Shown piece by piece: positions 37,201 through 50,700 of a DNA stretch of 64,000 nucleotides. Position 1 is the first letter of the stretch. Each line of letters begins with the position of its first letter. The stretch lies in NCBI RefSeq assembly GCF_036370855.1, contig NC_088110.1, positions 19,711,501-19,775,500 on the forward strand, read 5' to 3'. This DNA comes from Dromaius novaehollandiae. Taxonomy: Eukaryota; Chordata; Aves; Casuariiformes; Dromaiidae. A program made the position numbers and the translations under genes. The notes below the pieces were generated by a model, which had not been told where the DNA came from, did not search any database, and was given only the letters and a program-made list of their open reading frames with translations.

Positions 37201-38877
37201 TCTCTCCTCCAACCCTGCCTTCTCCTTTGCACTGCTGTTGTCTAGAGTACTACAGATTCTGTTTTCAGACTTCTGTGGCTAACCTTCATTCAAATCCAGT
37301 TTTGACAGCAGTAGGTATTGTCAGAATTAACTGCATAAATGCAAAGATGTACCAATGCAAAAGTCTATCTTCTGCCTTAATACTGGTGTAGCTATACTGC
37401 ACAGGCATCGGGTTAGACTGACCCAAGTTGCTTGAATGTGAGCAGGCCCGAGGCCCTGAAAGTCTGGCTCAGATTTCCTGCCAGCCTAAACCAATCTAGC
37501 TGCTGGGCTGCTGCAGCCTGTCCTTGCCATCCGCACATTTTTGCCCCTCTTGTACTGTTGATGATGGTCCCTGATTCCATCAACAAGCCATTTCAGCATG
37601 CTCATTCAAGAGAAAGCTATCCGCTTTGGCATCGAGTTCATTTTCTCCTTACGAGCCCGCTCAGTGAGGGGTCTGGCTAGGGCCGGGTGGGGGACAGGGC
37701 CACACCGTGGAAGGAAGGCAGCAGTCAGATCAGCTTTGACGGCTAAAACTGCAGCATGGCGATGAGGTCAGCTTTCTGGCAATTCAGGGAAGTGAACCAG
37801 CTCCTCGTGGGATGAGGAATCAGAGGAGCATCAGCACCAAAACAAGGGATAGGTGAAACTGCACTACGGAAAGCAGGGAGAGAGCAATTGCCCCTTTCGG
37901 CCATGGGGATCCACTACAGGGGCTCAGCCATCTTGCGAGGCTGCACTCCAGTTCTCACACAGACAACCCCGGCGCGTGTCCCGCTAGTCTGGATGAGCCA
38001 GCTGAGCCCATACCGCCTGAGCGGGGATTCATCCTCACATGGCTGCGCTGGCTGCGTTCCGCCGTAATCCTACCTGCTCAGTACTGGAGCAGAATAGTTC
38101 ACTGGGGCTGCAGCACCCAAATCCAGTCTCTTATGTGGCTCCTATCTGCACAGGACAGCTAAACTAGGTGTATCGATATAAAGTACTTTTGCACACAAAG
38201 CTCTGCCAATCCCATTAGGGCCTGGCAGGTAGGTATTTAAACTTCCATATCACGCTGTATGCAGGACAGCAGAGTCACTTAAGAACTCATCGACCGTTAT
38301 AAGTTTCTGCCGTGCGTTAGTAAACTACGCGTTAGCAAACACATGCAGCGTAGCGCTTGCAGCCGCTCCTCCGCGGGCACTTCGCTCCGCGCCCGAGCAG
38401 GAGCGCGGCCTGCCTGGCGCAGCTGCGCTCCCCCCGCGCCCGCCTCGGCCCCGGCGGTCTGCACCGCCCGCCCCGCCCGACAGCCCACCCGGGGCGAGGC
38501 GCGACCGCGGGGCTGCGCCGGTGCCGCTCGGGCACGACAGGCCAGGCCAGGCCAGCGCAGCGACGCGCCCGCTCGGGAAGCCTCGGCAGCTCCGGCACAA
38601 AGGCGGCAGGGCCCCCGCAGGCGCCGGCCCGCTCTCCCGCGGCACGGCGAGCCCCAGGCACGCCGGGAGCCCGCAGCCCGGCCCCCGCCGGACCTGCGCT
38701 CCGCGCCCCGGGGGACGAGCTGCAGGCGGCGCCGCGCGCGGCCGCCCCGCACTCACCCGACAGCACCAGCGAGCTGGTCGCCAGCCTCCGGGCCGCGGGC
38801 ACCTGCAGCCGCGGCGCGGGCGGCCAGAGGCGCGGCGCCAAGGCGGGCCCGACCCGCCGCAGCACTCGCCACGCCAT
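31297..38877 (-). CDS. GCSH: Glycine cleavage system H protein, mitochondrial (GCSH), five exons
   Basis: Coding exons are 38877-38757, 34693-34614, 33795-33732, 32109-31978 and 31394-31297. They join in phase to 164 codons plus stop (human 173 aa). H protein carries the aminomethyl group on a lipoyl arm between the P (GLDC), T (AMT) and L (DLD) proteins of glycine breakdown in the mitochondrial matrix. Residues 1-39 are an Arg/Ala/Pro-rich targeting peptide without acidic residues. By comparison with human the mature chain starts at S40 ([11 protein letters not shown]) and is 125 aa. The lipoylated lysine is K98 in [15 protein letters not shown], matching mature K59. The C-terminus is EKYIKSIED. 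All introns are GT-AG. Upstream on the same strand, PKD1L2 ends only about 490 bp before this start codon. Intron 1 is about 4.1 kb and holds a candidate extra exon. Confidence 0.98.
33980..34008 (+). repeat. T14-G15 homopolymer junction in GCSH intron 2
   Basis: Fourteen T followed directly by fifteen G. On the GCSH sense strand this reads C15 then A14. Such runs are length-unstable and error-prone in sequencing, so the exact lengths are uncertain. The G-run could fold as a quadruplex on the plus strand. Confidence 0.9.
36921..36956 (-). other. Candidate 36-nt cassette exon in GCSH intron 1
   Basis: A 36-nt segment is bounded by a pyrimidine-rich acceptor (TCTTTGTTTTAG) and a consensus donor GTGAGT. 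GCSH exon 1 ends in phase 1. Inserting 36 nt keeps the frame and adds twelve residues without a stop ([12 protein letters not shown] after the carried G), right at the targeting-peptide boundary. No transcript support is available here, and chance pairs of splice signals are common in a 4-kb intron. Confidence 0.25.
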
Positions 38878-39030
38878 CTTGGCCGGCGGGGCGGGGCGGA
38901 GGCGGAGGCGGCGCCGGCGCGGCGGGCGGGGCGGCTGCGCGGGGCCCCAGCGCTGCCCTCCGGGGGCGCCGCGCAGCGCCGAGCGCCGTCCTGGCGTAGC
39001 ACCGACCCGCGCCGGCCCGAGCCGCCTGCT
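38340..39030. promoter_or_regulatory. GCSH: CpG island promoter of GCSH
   Basis: A GC- and CpG-dense block covers GCSH exon 1, the start of intron 1 and about 150 bp upstream, with GGGGCGGGG-type boxes and no TATA box. This fits a housekeeping mitochondrial gene. Its upstream edge is very close to the PKD1L2 poly(A) site. Confidence 0.85.
38872..38882 (-). promoter_or_regulatory. GCSH: YY1 site overlapping the GCSH start codon
   Basis: CCAAGATGGCG contains the YY1 core AAGATGGCG, and its ATG is the GCSH initiation codon. YY1 sites that overlap the start codon just downstream of transcription start are common in mitochondrial and housekeeping genes. Binding is inferred. Confidence 0.6.
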
Positions 39031-39112
39031 AAACCCTTTCCCGACGTTTTAATCGGTAGCTGGATCGACACAGCAACTGGTGCTAGCCAAACAGTGCAAC
39101 AATCGCTTAGTG

Positions 39113-39153
39113 TTTATTGAATACAGATGCTAAGTCTACAGGGACATTTTATT
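39113..39153 (-). terminator. PKD1L2: Poly(A) signals of PKD1L2
   Basis: Minus-strand AATAAA signals lie at 39153-39148 and 39118-39113, about 215 and 250 nt after the PKD1L2 stop. Cleavage would fall near 39100-39135, about 220-260 bp upstream of the GCSH start codon and at the edge of its CpG island. Confidence 0.65.
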
Positions 39154-39367
39154 TTAGGTTTAGTATTGCTTTCCACCTAGTACACCGTAATAACATCAGG
39201 CAGCAGAAGTTTATTGGCTGAATGGCACAGCTCTTGAAAGGACAGCATTTTAGTCAGAAGCTGCTATAGTCTAAGTCTAGCCACTGCAGCCGACAGTTAG
39301 CAAGTAAACTCATTCATCCGTGAACAAAGCAGTTTTTCATTATGGTTACCCATCTGTTGTTGACAGG

Positions 39368-41739
39368 TTATTCCAGTTGATCATTAGTGACTGGCTTCTC
39401 TTCTTTCTTGCATTTAATCCCAAAGAAACTGAAAAGTTTCATTAGCATTAGATCGACAATCTCCTCTTCTTCTGACGCCTAAAAGAATTACAACAGAAAT
39501 AAGTTACTAGGACGCATGGACCAGAAACTTACAGTCTCTGCTAAAACCAGAGAAAGGTAGAAGAGAAAGTCTGTACTTGACATGAAGTGAGTCAGACGTC
39601 ACTCTAGGCAGAGCGTGAATATCCGCCAAAGCAGAACATCACACAAATATTTTTATCAAGACGAAAGTCCCAGATATAGCCTCTAGGTGAATATGTAAAT
39701 AATAGAATAAATTTTGGCTCTGTCAAAGCCTATGGAAATCCTGCCGCTGGAGCCTGGAGTTCACTAGCTAACTGCCATACGACTAGTGGTATATACAACT
39801 AGCAGCCCCTCATTTCTAGATGCCATAAATGAGAAAGACTAAGCATATCTTATTTTCTATTGGTCATTTCTTTTGCTTTCCACTCCTTTGACTTCATTTA
39901 CAAAGTAAACTATTCTTTAAGGACTTTTGGACAGTACCATAGTACTAAGCTGGATTTTGCACCATGCTGTCAATAACTTGAATGGGTCAGATGCTTAGAG
40001 TGACATTTTAAAAAAGGAACTGTATAGTCCTCATGAAGACACTAGTAGTTTTGGCACTGATTTTGTTGAAGCTAGGACATGAGCGCAAGGGGTTTTTTTT
40101 GTTTGTTTTGGTTTTTTGCTGGTCTTAGTATGTGACCATAATATAGACTACAAATATGATTTAGTACTAACTCCGAACAGAGACTCATCTGAATGGAAAT
40201 TGGCAGTGTGAATCTGCAGAATCTGAAGTGTTGTTTATGCATAAGTGTTGACTTCCTAAGAGCAGGACAGAGTTTACATGTGTTTCGTCACATGGTGAAA
40301 CACTTAAGTCATGAATAAGCACTGCACAAGACATGTTGAAGAACAGCAGAAGAGCTTAGATGAACACACCTGATAATTCTTCTGCTCCTCACTGAAAGCA
40401 ACCAGAATCACTGAAATGAACAAATTCAGCACCACAAATGTCATGAAAATGATGCAGGATCCAATTAAGAAGGAGCCTAAAATTGGATTGTAGTCCAAGA
40501 CCTGTAGTATTAATAAAGTAAGGCATCATATTTTGGTTATAACAAAAGGGTATACATATAAGCAGTTTAACACTCAAAAAAAGGAGTTTGTCAGTTTGAA
40601 AGTCCTTGTGGCTAATAAATTATTTTATCAATATATGTATATATATTTACACACATTCTTCTTCTTTAGTCATTTTCATACTTTGATACAGTATAGTACA
40701 AAGGATAGAATATTTTTATTTATACGATATATGAATATGGGCAATCTTTCATTTTTCAAAATGCTTGCATGTCAATATAATGGTGTGAAAGTTTCATGTG
40801 AAAGTTGGCAAGCCTGGAGATCTCTTTATCCCCAGAACAAACAGCTTAAGCTCCATCATGCCTCAGCTATCAGAGTATAGATGAAACCTCTATATGCTTT
40901 TACTTAGTAGTATCTTTACAAAGAAACCCAGTCATACTGTCATGGACACATACCAACTAAGGATTATATAGAAATTCAAAACCCTCATTTTCATGTAAAC
41001 TGTAACATAGGAATATATTTTCATGATTAGCAACATGAGTGGGATGTAGAAACAAAAAACATACGCATATCCTGTTGGATCTATGATATTAAAAAAAAAA
41101 AAAAAAATCCACCAGGGAGGACTTCACAGTCAGAGATGTCTGACAGCTAGTTTAATCCACAAAGATTTGTCTGAAGGATATTGTAATATTTCAAAGAGCT
41201 TAATGAAAAGGTCAAGAATAATAAAAATAAATGTAACAAAGTTCCTTTGTTGTGGAAGGCCTTGCCTTTCTTGAGAAGCTGATGGGTCAATATTCAGAAT
41301 GAATGCAGAGTGTCACTCACACTTCTGCCTATAGCTTTCTAAGGGAATTGCTTCATAGTTTTCCAGCACTCTGTAAGCAACATACCTAGTTAAAGTGCGA
41401 GCACCTCTCTCAATGAAAGGTTCATTATGAGTCTACTGATGTTCAGAATGGGACATGAGGTATTTTTCATCTAATGTTCTTGTCTTGATGAGAAAGGCTC
41501 TAGAACTTGCAAAATTAGATTCTTGTCTAGCACTATTTGAAAGTCTTCCCATTTGCTAGTTCAAAGCATGTTTGATGATTGGATATCTGAGATGCTAATG
41601 ATACAAATAATAAAATTCTCAAAGTTAGAGATGGTACCTCCTCATAGTTGAAGATTCCTAGCTGAAGACTGACCATTGTCTCTGCTGAATCAAAAAGAGT
41701 TTTGTAAGAGTAGAGCTTCCAGCCAAATATCAGGTTTGT
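39368..41739 (-). CDS. PKD1L2: PKD1L2 segment 8: pore-like region, last TM helix and C-terminus
   Basis: Exons 41739-41638, 40501-40370 and 39478-39368, residues 1423-1536. The re-entrant pore-helix-like stretch is [20 protein letters not shown]. The last helix is [20 protein letters not shown], followed by [12 protein letters not shown]. The final exon encodes a short charged tail, [20 protein letters not shown] through [14 protein letters not shown]. It has no long coiled coil like that of PKD1. Confidence 0.95.
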
Positions 41740-44700
41740 CTGCAGGGGAAAGAAGACATATCTTGTACCATAGTCAGAGTACTTGCTGCGAATGTAGCTA
41801 GTGACTATTATATTTGGAGAAAGCTCTCCTAGCTTATCATTGAAGTCACATGAAGTATTTTTGGGGTGGGTTTTTTTGGTATACGATTAGGGAAAACACC
41901 TGACAAAGTCATAGAAGATGACTAGGCTAGAGGTAAGAATTGGATTCGTTGCAGTCAAATAATTCCTTAATCTCATTAGAAGGAAAAAGAACAGTTTATT
42001 TACATAATAGTTTATTTACATAATACCTATAATAGGTGGAAAAATAATTATTTCCCACTTAAAAATCAGCCAAACAGAAAATGGCACTTCATATGCTCTC
42101 CTCGATTTGAGCTTTATCCAGAAAATGAGTTTCCCTGTACTTTGCTCTTTATCACAACTATTACACATTCTACATTTCAATTCGCAAAGAACAGATAAGT
42201 GGATATTTTAGCTTTTCTTTCACTTATACTGAAGAATCAGACTTCAAACAGAATATTGCAGCCATCAAGCTGCTAACCTAAGATTTAGATAGACAGCTTT
42301 ATTTAGTTTTACATTTCAAACCCACATTGCTTTCATCATTCACAGACAAGTCATTCAATCTGCAAGTACCTGGATGCAGACTGCAAACAACAGAAACCAC
42401 AGTGATACTCACGGCAACGGAATAGGCTAGGAACATGATTGCAATAACAGTGATGAATCCGGAGATATCACCCCAGGCCCTCCTTAGGGTTGAAGTGATC
42501 ATGTTTAGTTTGGGGTTGAGCCTCAGTAGATGCCACAGTTTTACTGTGGAGAGAAGTACTAGGAAAGCAATCAGGTAGCCAAGAACTGCATCAGCTGTTG
42601 CTGTTTCATTAAAGCTTACACAGCTGTTGGGAAACAAGAAAAGGTTTATTAAACTATGCACATAGAAGCCTTTGAACTGCATGAACGAGTATACTGGAAA
42701 AGTCCATCACTCTGGACTTGTTTTCAGTGTAGGGCTAACTTGAGCTCTTGCTTGAATGTTGCTTCCTGTACTTCCTGCTGTGTGCGGACAAAAGGTCAGT
42801 AGTGCATGGCAGAGTTTTATATCGGCATTAGCCAGAGCTGAGAGAGGGTCGAGGGTATAACCCAAATGTTGCTGATTTTCAGTTAGTCACAGGTTAAAGA
42901 CAGCAATTTTTTTTTTTTTTTTTATGACAGAGGTGACCATGAAAAGCTTTAAAAACTGTAATGCTAGTGTAGCATATGACCTATACATATATGATATATA
43001 CATGCTACATGAGCAAGAATGTAGCCATCAGGTGAAAGGAAGTGATTATTCTCTCCTCTCATTCAGCACTTGTGAGGCTGCATCTGGAATACTGAGTCCA
43101 GTTTTGGGTCCCCCAGTGAAAGAGACGTTGACAAAATGGAGTGAGTCCAGTGGAGGGCCACTGAGAGAGTTAGGGGGTTGCAGTACAGGACATATGAGAG
43201 GGGGATGAGGGAGCTAGGTTTGTTCAGCCTGGAGAAAAAAAAGCTAAGGAGGCATCTAATTGCTGTCCTCAACTACCTAGTGGGTAGTTATAGAGAGGAT
43301 GGCATAAGACACTTCTTGCAGCTGCACAGCAAAAGGACAAGGGGCAATAGTCACAAATTGCAGCAAGAGAAATTCCAATTGGATATGAAAAAGCATTTTT
43401 TTACCATGAGAGTAATTAAGTGCTAGAGTGGAAGTCTGGGGAGGCTGTGGAATCTCTATCCTTGGAGATGCTTAAAACTCAACCAAACAAGGCCCCGAGC
43501 AACCTGATCTAATGCCAAAGCAAAGGATTGTAGCAGAGGCCTGGAAAGGTCCCTTCTTACCTAAACTATTCTGTGATTCTTTGATCTATTTTCCTGTTTG
43601 ATCATACTTTTTAAACAGACGTTATTGTTTTCCATTCTGTATATAATAAGCCATTTTTGTCCTCTACAGAATGGTTACCTACACTAAGGATGAGACAGAT
43701 TATGTGCTATCAGGCTGCATGTCCTGTAGCAGAAAGGCTTGTTGATTCAGAACAGGGTGATGCAGTTAGGGAACTAGCAGCTGGGCTAGGAGACTTGGTG
43801 TTCAAGTCTGCTGGATTTTGTTAGAGCAATATGTTTTGTTTGAGCAAAACAGAAAATCCTCTTGCTGACACACATGCAAGCCCTGAAATGCTTACACACT
43901 TCATGAATATAGACACGTGGGCTAGCATTATCTATCACAGAAAAGCTGCTGTCTGGGAAAAGTGATCTGTTTCTGCATTAGTAGCACTGACAAAGAATGA
44001 ACTAGCTAGTGCTAATACTTACTCTTCTTTGTGTTCCTGGTAGTAGCTGATGTCTCGGGTCCCTAGGATTGTCCGCTTCACAAACACAGACAGGGCGCTC
44101 CAGCTAATCAATATAATGGCCAGCTCCAGGAGATTCCACTTGCTGTGGAAATATCTCCATTTCAGAGTCTTCATAAGTTTTCCCTGTGAAAACAGTTTCA
44201 CTCTTCAATCTCCATATTATATAATACACCTCTAAAGATTAGGGCTGTCCCTTCCGCAGTAAAACAGACTACTGCACATCCATATAGCTACATCTTGCAC
44301 TGATTTATCATATTCTTTCTCAAAAGAAGCATTCCTGCCAAATAAAATGTTGCCTTCCTATGTTTTAATAAAGATACAGTGTCTGATTCAGATCTTCCAC
44401 TGGGACAAGTCAGCAGCAGCACTACTGAAGTCAAGTACTGACCTAAAGTATTTGCAAATGAGATCAGAACCAGAAGCAATATGATACCTGGCACCAGAAG
44501 TTCCCATTGGATCTCACCTGTACTACCATATAGTAGACAATAAAGAAGAAATAAATTACTTCTGCTGCAATGACAAAGATGTGGAGACTGTTGGTGTATG
44601 GGTAAAGCCGGATACTTTGCAGCTCTGCACTTGTGAAGAAGGCCCCTAAAAAAATAACAGTATTCATCTCAGTGCTCTAATAATTACATCTTTCTGTTTT

Positions 44701-47700
44701 CATTCAAACAATTTACTTCACCAGTAAGACCCCCATACTCACATTCACTTCAGTGTGAGACTGAATCAGGCTATCAGACTAAGATTTATTTTGACTAGGT
44801 AAGTAGCCTTAGAAGTATTCTTTCAAATTTTCTTCAAATAGGAATTTCAGACAGTCAATGGTTTTTCGAATGCTAGTACTCTCTTTTATGATAGTAATCC
44901 CAGCAGAGCTGAGTTTGGTTTGACCACAAATGCAAAAATGTAACAGTAGGATCTGGAGATGTAAATCTGAATCTAAAAAGAAAATTAGCTAGGTTCTGTG
45001 GTCTGGTGTGTTTCTGCGACAGACCTGAGGGAGACTACTGTTCAGATTAAAACTTTTCGTAAACTATTCAAGCAAGAATCTAGTTTCATTATTCTCTTCG
45101 TTGTATTTAAATGACATATTATAATGATTACATGGCCATATTTTGTAAGTTTCTAGAACAAAAAAGACAGATTCTGTTATTTGTGCTTTTCTGTCTTAAT
45201 ACTATATTGATTAGCTGAAATTTTTCTTATTTCTTTTGTGTACATTTTAGAAATTAAGTTTCAGTACTGTGCTTTCTTCAGCAGCAGATGACTACAGCAT
45301 AAGCAAACATAATATATGCCGTTATGGTCTGTATTACTGTGGCACTCCATCAGTATTTTATCCACATCAACTTCTAAATGGTTTGTTATTTTTTTATTGA
45401 TTTTGCCATTATTAGAGTTATTAACACACTTCTGTTTACTGAATCAAGAACTAGGTAAGCACTGACAGCACGTAAATATCCGATCTGTAGATGCATTGCT
45501 TGCTGTCTTCTGAAATGTTTAAGTTAAAAAAGGCTCTCACCTAAAGCATTTGTTTCGAACATCAGACTTATAACGCAGAAAAGATTCACATTGGCATTGT
45601 AGACTGTAAATTCAACGAACACTGCTCTTGTAAAGGTGTCTAGCCAGACATTGGTGAAAAGGTACTGGAGAATTCTGCCAAAAAATATATAGCCAGTCAT
45701 TCAACCCATACAGGAGAGAAACAGTATTACACAGAGGATAGGAGTGTTTGGACATTATCACATAGAAAAGGCAAAACAGACATTCCAGGTGACTTCTGGT
45801 CTGTGAAGTCTAAAGAAGAGAGAGGATATTTGCACTGTTAGTCTAAGTGCTAAGTTTCTTTTTGCCTCTTCTGGAGAATGAGATACTTGATATTGGCCAA
45901 TGCTAAAATTGCAGTATTTCAGGTAACTGGCTCATTTACATCATATAGGTTCCTGTACAGATATCTCTAAAAATGTAAATTACCTGTAAGTTTGGAACAC
46001 CAGCCCTATGGGGTACTACTTCCTGCTCATTTACCTCCGGTCCCTTATCAGCCAAATTCTTTTTAAGTCCTGGATTTCAAGACCTCATTTCCTGTTATTT
46101 CACTTTTACTGTTACTATTCATATTAACACAGAGGAGATTACTTCCAGGAATATTTCTCTCATTCTCTTCCTTTAAAGATGACTAGAAAGTGGATACAAA
46201 ACTGTCTGCAAGGATCTAGGGAGTGTGTAAACACTAAAGAGGGAGAGTAAGATCTCTGAAGCTTCTTTGTATGATCTGAAAACAGAGAAAGATTTAGGCT
46301 AAATTATTTTCTTACCACCTTTGACATCCCCTTTGAAAGTTCATTACTTTAGACATTAAAAGCTAGACTAGATCCAGCACTGGAATAATACTGCATTGAT
46401 AGGACTGATGTATTAGTTTTCCAGCATTATGTATTTCTGTAAATCAGGAATCCATGTATGTAAGTTAGTAAAACAGACTAATTTTGGACCCTGATTATTT
46501 CCTAACATGGAGCAAGATGATAAGAACATAAATTACATTGAGGCCACCACAATTATGTCTACAATAGCCAGGCATAGTCCTCAGTAGCGAAACTCAGGAT
46601 GCTATCTGAAATTAATCCTAAATAAGGTAGAGAAAAGAGTAGTATTCACACTACAGCAGATTCACTAATAATTTACTTTAGTACACATGGTACCTGGAGG
46701 CATTCTTGGGATCTGTTCCCAGATGAATCACATATCCTCCTCCCCTGTAGATGGCAAGTTTGCCCCAGATTGGGTGCCCTCTTAGTTTGGACTGACTCTG
46801 ATACTGCCATGCTGAGCTCAAGTCCGAGGAGTTATCAAAGGCTGAAGTGTTCCAGTGTTCCCCATAATCTGATGTATCTTCTGTTTGTAAGGTATATGGG
46901 GCATGGCATTCCCGAATCACACGCTGGAGTTTGGGAGCAATGGGGCAGGTGTCTCCTTTCACTCTTACTTGGCGAATTCGGGCACTACCCACCAGCTTGG
47001 AATTGCCATCTGTAATGAATCCTAAACAGGAGATGGAAGAAGAGCAGCACTGGCAGTATGACAAAACTACTACTACTATTTTTCGTATCATTTATTGTTT
47101 TGGTATAGCTTCTGTTAAAAAAACCCACAACACTGTAAGCAAAATACTCATGAAAATTAAGCCCTTATCCCGATTTGAATGAAGTTCTTAGCTAACATCC
47201 ATAGATCCATCCACAGAGTTCAAGATTGTTATCAATCTGTATTTCATAGAGAAGGAAACAGACCTGCAGGAAAAAATTTACCTGCTTAGAGTCACACAGC
47301 AGAGCAGCTGTGTGCAGCCTGTGTTCACTTGGCCACAGTAGGCTAGTGCTTAATCTGCTAATGCATTGTAATATTCGCTCTTAAATGTGAGCTGGAAAGA
47401 GGGCTGTACTTAGTGCTGGATATGGCTAGATAGAAACATGGCGATGTTATGAAATTTGCCTGCACTGTGATGTAAGCCATGACACAAGCAGAGTTCTCCC
47501 AAGGAAAAGCTTTATAGTGCCATCTACCTACCATTCTTTTTTTAATGCAAAAAGCAGCTCATGTAAGCTAGGAGGCATATATCTGAATACCTGTAATGAG
47601 TAACATAAAATGTAAAAAATGTAAAATTACAATGCCAAATGTGTGGACTATATTAAAGATAATTAAAATATCAGGCCACATTAAACTTCGGGTCAGGCGG

Positions 47701-50700
47701 GTGGAATCATATCAGAGATTAATTTGGCTATTATGTTTCAGTGCACAATGTATTGCAGTCATTCAACTATGCACCTAATGGTTAGACAGCATAGATGTAT
47801 ACACCGCTTTTTGTTGTCTACTAGGATTCATAAATCCACGTTAGCCTTATACACTCATAATCCCCTCCTCCAATCCAGTATGCATCGGTAAGTTAGAGAT
47901 AAGTAAAAAGATAATGTTGCAGATTCTGGCAAGCTGAGGTGAAACAATTTGATATGAGCATGGTTTCTGCACCTTTATATGATCCGTACAGATTTTTGAC
48001 TAAGGTAGTTTTTGCCCATGTGAAAAAATCATGGTAAGTATAGACATCCTGGAATCCATCTGTAAAGCTGTTCTCAATGTGCTTGTTTAAGTAGTAGGAA
48101 TTGGGATCTCTCTGCCCATAGGCAACCAATAGCAGCATCCATAAAAATCCCAGATAGGCTGGAAAAGACAAGAAGAGACAGCACATGTGAGCTCAGAATT
48201 AATACTGCTGTTTATATACTTAATACCACTTATTAGGTTAAAGAGACGCTTTATAAGACACTGCTAATGAATTTACACAAGCTACTTGAAAGTGCTGAAG
48301 TTTAAGCATATCACTTTTGGAATATGAAGAGTGATCAAGAAAATAAGTGGAAAGGCTGGCTGAACACTGACAGGAACAAAGGCTCTAAATGGAACTAGTG
48401 GTCTGACTTTGTTTCAAGTGAAGTTGATGTAGTTTTTTCCATTGCTTTTAGACTAAGCAAGACTGAAATATAAGTCATTATCTGTAGAGAATTTTTGCTT
48501 TTAGAAAGATGGCCTCCAATGGCTGTTTTGGTTCCAAATTCTTTTAAGCACTGACCTCCTCCTTTTGCCCTTTCTAATTTTTCTTTAGCCTCTCGCATTT
48601 TTGTAGTCCGTTTCTTTACCATAAAATCCAGCCTTAGCTACACTTTTATCTCCAGCTAACATTTCCACTCCCCTTCAGCTCAAACTGCACTGCGCAGCCT
48701 GCCTCTACACCATAATGGCTAGCAGAAAGCAAAAGATACCACTACTTCTTTTTTACCCAGGAGAACAGTATTTTCACTGATGTAAAGATATTGATATGAG
48801 TAAAACAAGAAAATAATCTATTGATGGGTAATACCCAGGATTTCTCTGATGAGGGCAAATGCTTTTTGCTCCTTCATGCAGCTGACTTTCATTTTCTCAA
48901 CATCTGTTGGAGGAGGGGGCTGGTAGATGTTGCTTCTGCTGTCCCGTCGGACTCCAAAGAGAGGATTTGAATCACCTGTGAGTGACAGCAGGAAAACAGA
49001 GAATCATTGAATAGATCCACGATGTCTGATTTTTCATTTATTTTAACATTGTAAGGAAACATTAATACTTTCTCTTACGAAGACAGGGGACGTGACTTAA
49101 GCCATCAGTAGAGTAAGGTAACGATGGTGAGGGAAGCAGCTCACAAACACAGTATGGCAGGTTCAGGCTGTAACCCTGTAGCCTGGGTGTCCCTCTCTTC
49201 CTGTTGCCCGGCCTAGGCTGAGCATCTCAAAAGATGATATACGCAAAGCTTGTGACTGATCAGGGATAAAACTGTTAAACAGCATTCTTCACTGAAGCCT
49301 AGGACTCCTGTTTGCCACTGTAAACTTTTTTTACACATGATTGTGATTGCAGTACCCACTATTTGATTAATGGGAGTAGTAGTACAGATAACTGTGATAG
49401 TTGAGTGGCTGTAGAAAACTACATAAATTGGAAAGCACAGAGTTTTCATATCATAAGAGTTAAAGGAAGTGGGAAATTTCCTTGTAACAGAAGTTGAGTT
49501 TTAGACATGCTTGTTAGATAAAGGTCTACCATACTGGGTTAGAGTGCAACATTTTGTGCTGCACTACATGTTTATTTTCACCAAGTTGTGGAATAGTTAT
49601 CCTGTGAAAACTGAGATGTCTGCTTAAACAGGTCTCCTTGTAAATCTGTTTATCCTTATGTGTGATATGAGAGCTGAAATATTTAAGGATGACTTCTGCA
49701 TATTTATAGGACTAATTCACTGATTTTGATTTTCATGTTTTCAGAGTTTGCTGCATTTTATTATATTCTTCCCTAGATGTTCCTCAAATGTTGGCAGACT
49801 GAAATGTGGTTGCTGAACTACCAGAAGACTTTCACAATTCTTGATCTCATATGAATCAGCAAGCCAGTGATGGGGGAAGGAAGTCAGATATCAGTATCCT
49901 GGGAGCAGGTAGGTCCTCCAATAACAAGGGCAATCTCACAACAGGACTGGGTAAAAGTGTGTATGTATACATATTTGCAGAGGTTAAAAAAAAATACAGA
50001 AAAAGCTAAACAAGAAGGTATTATTCTTTTGATCCAGAACTTTTTCTCCTTTATCTTTTTGATCTTGTGGTCTTTTTCATTAAGTATTCTGCAAAATTTA
50101 TCCTACCTAGACATACAGTGGCCATTCTCCTCTTCATCACTATTCTAGCAATATTTCCCAACCCTTACTGATTCTTCTGATGTAAAGCTGAAGGGACATC
50201 TTTACTCGTATTCCTCTCCAACTGGCACAAAATCAATTATTTAGCTTTGTTCTCACTTCCACCCTGACCTTGGGAATGCTAATGGGTGGGCATGTAGTCA
50301 CAGCACCTGTGCATTCCAGAGATTTCTGCTATCTTCAGGTAAGATTCAGGTATATAAAGATAACTAGTTAATTCCTGAGTTGACCTATCTGTCACACATA
50401 AAACACTCCAAAATATCAGAGAACACTTCACTATCTTTAACCATTTCTAATTTGTACACACCTGGGGCAGATAAAGACCCATCAATGGCTGTGTTTTCTT
50501 CATCCTCCTGCTCCACCTTCTTCAGAACCAGAGCAAAAAAAGCAGCAAATCCCAGCACCTGGAAAGAATTAGCTATAGACTCACTGCATGCCTGTTTCAC
50601 ATAAAGAAGCTCAGGCTCTGACCTGGATCCCTTTGAATCCAGGCACTATAGACCAGGCAGAAGAACTGTGCTTTGACTGTGTTGCACTCATGCAGCTGAA

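Noticed and set aside
46770-47182. Plus-strand frames opposite the PKD1L2 extracellular-loop exon
   Set aside because: Antisense shadows of a real exon. No independent support.
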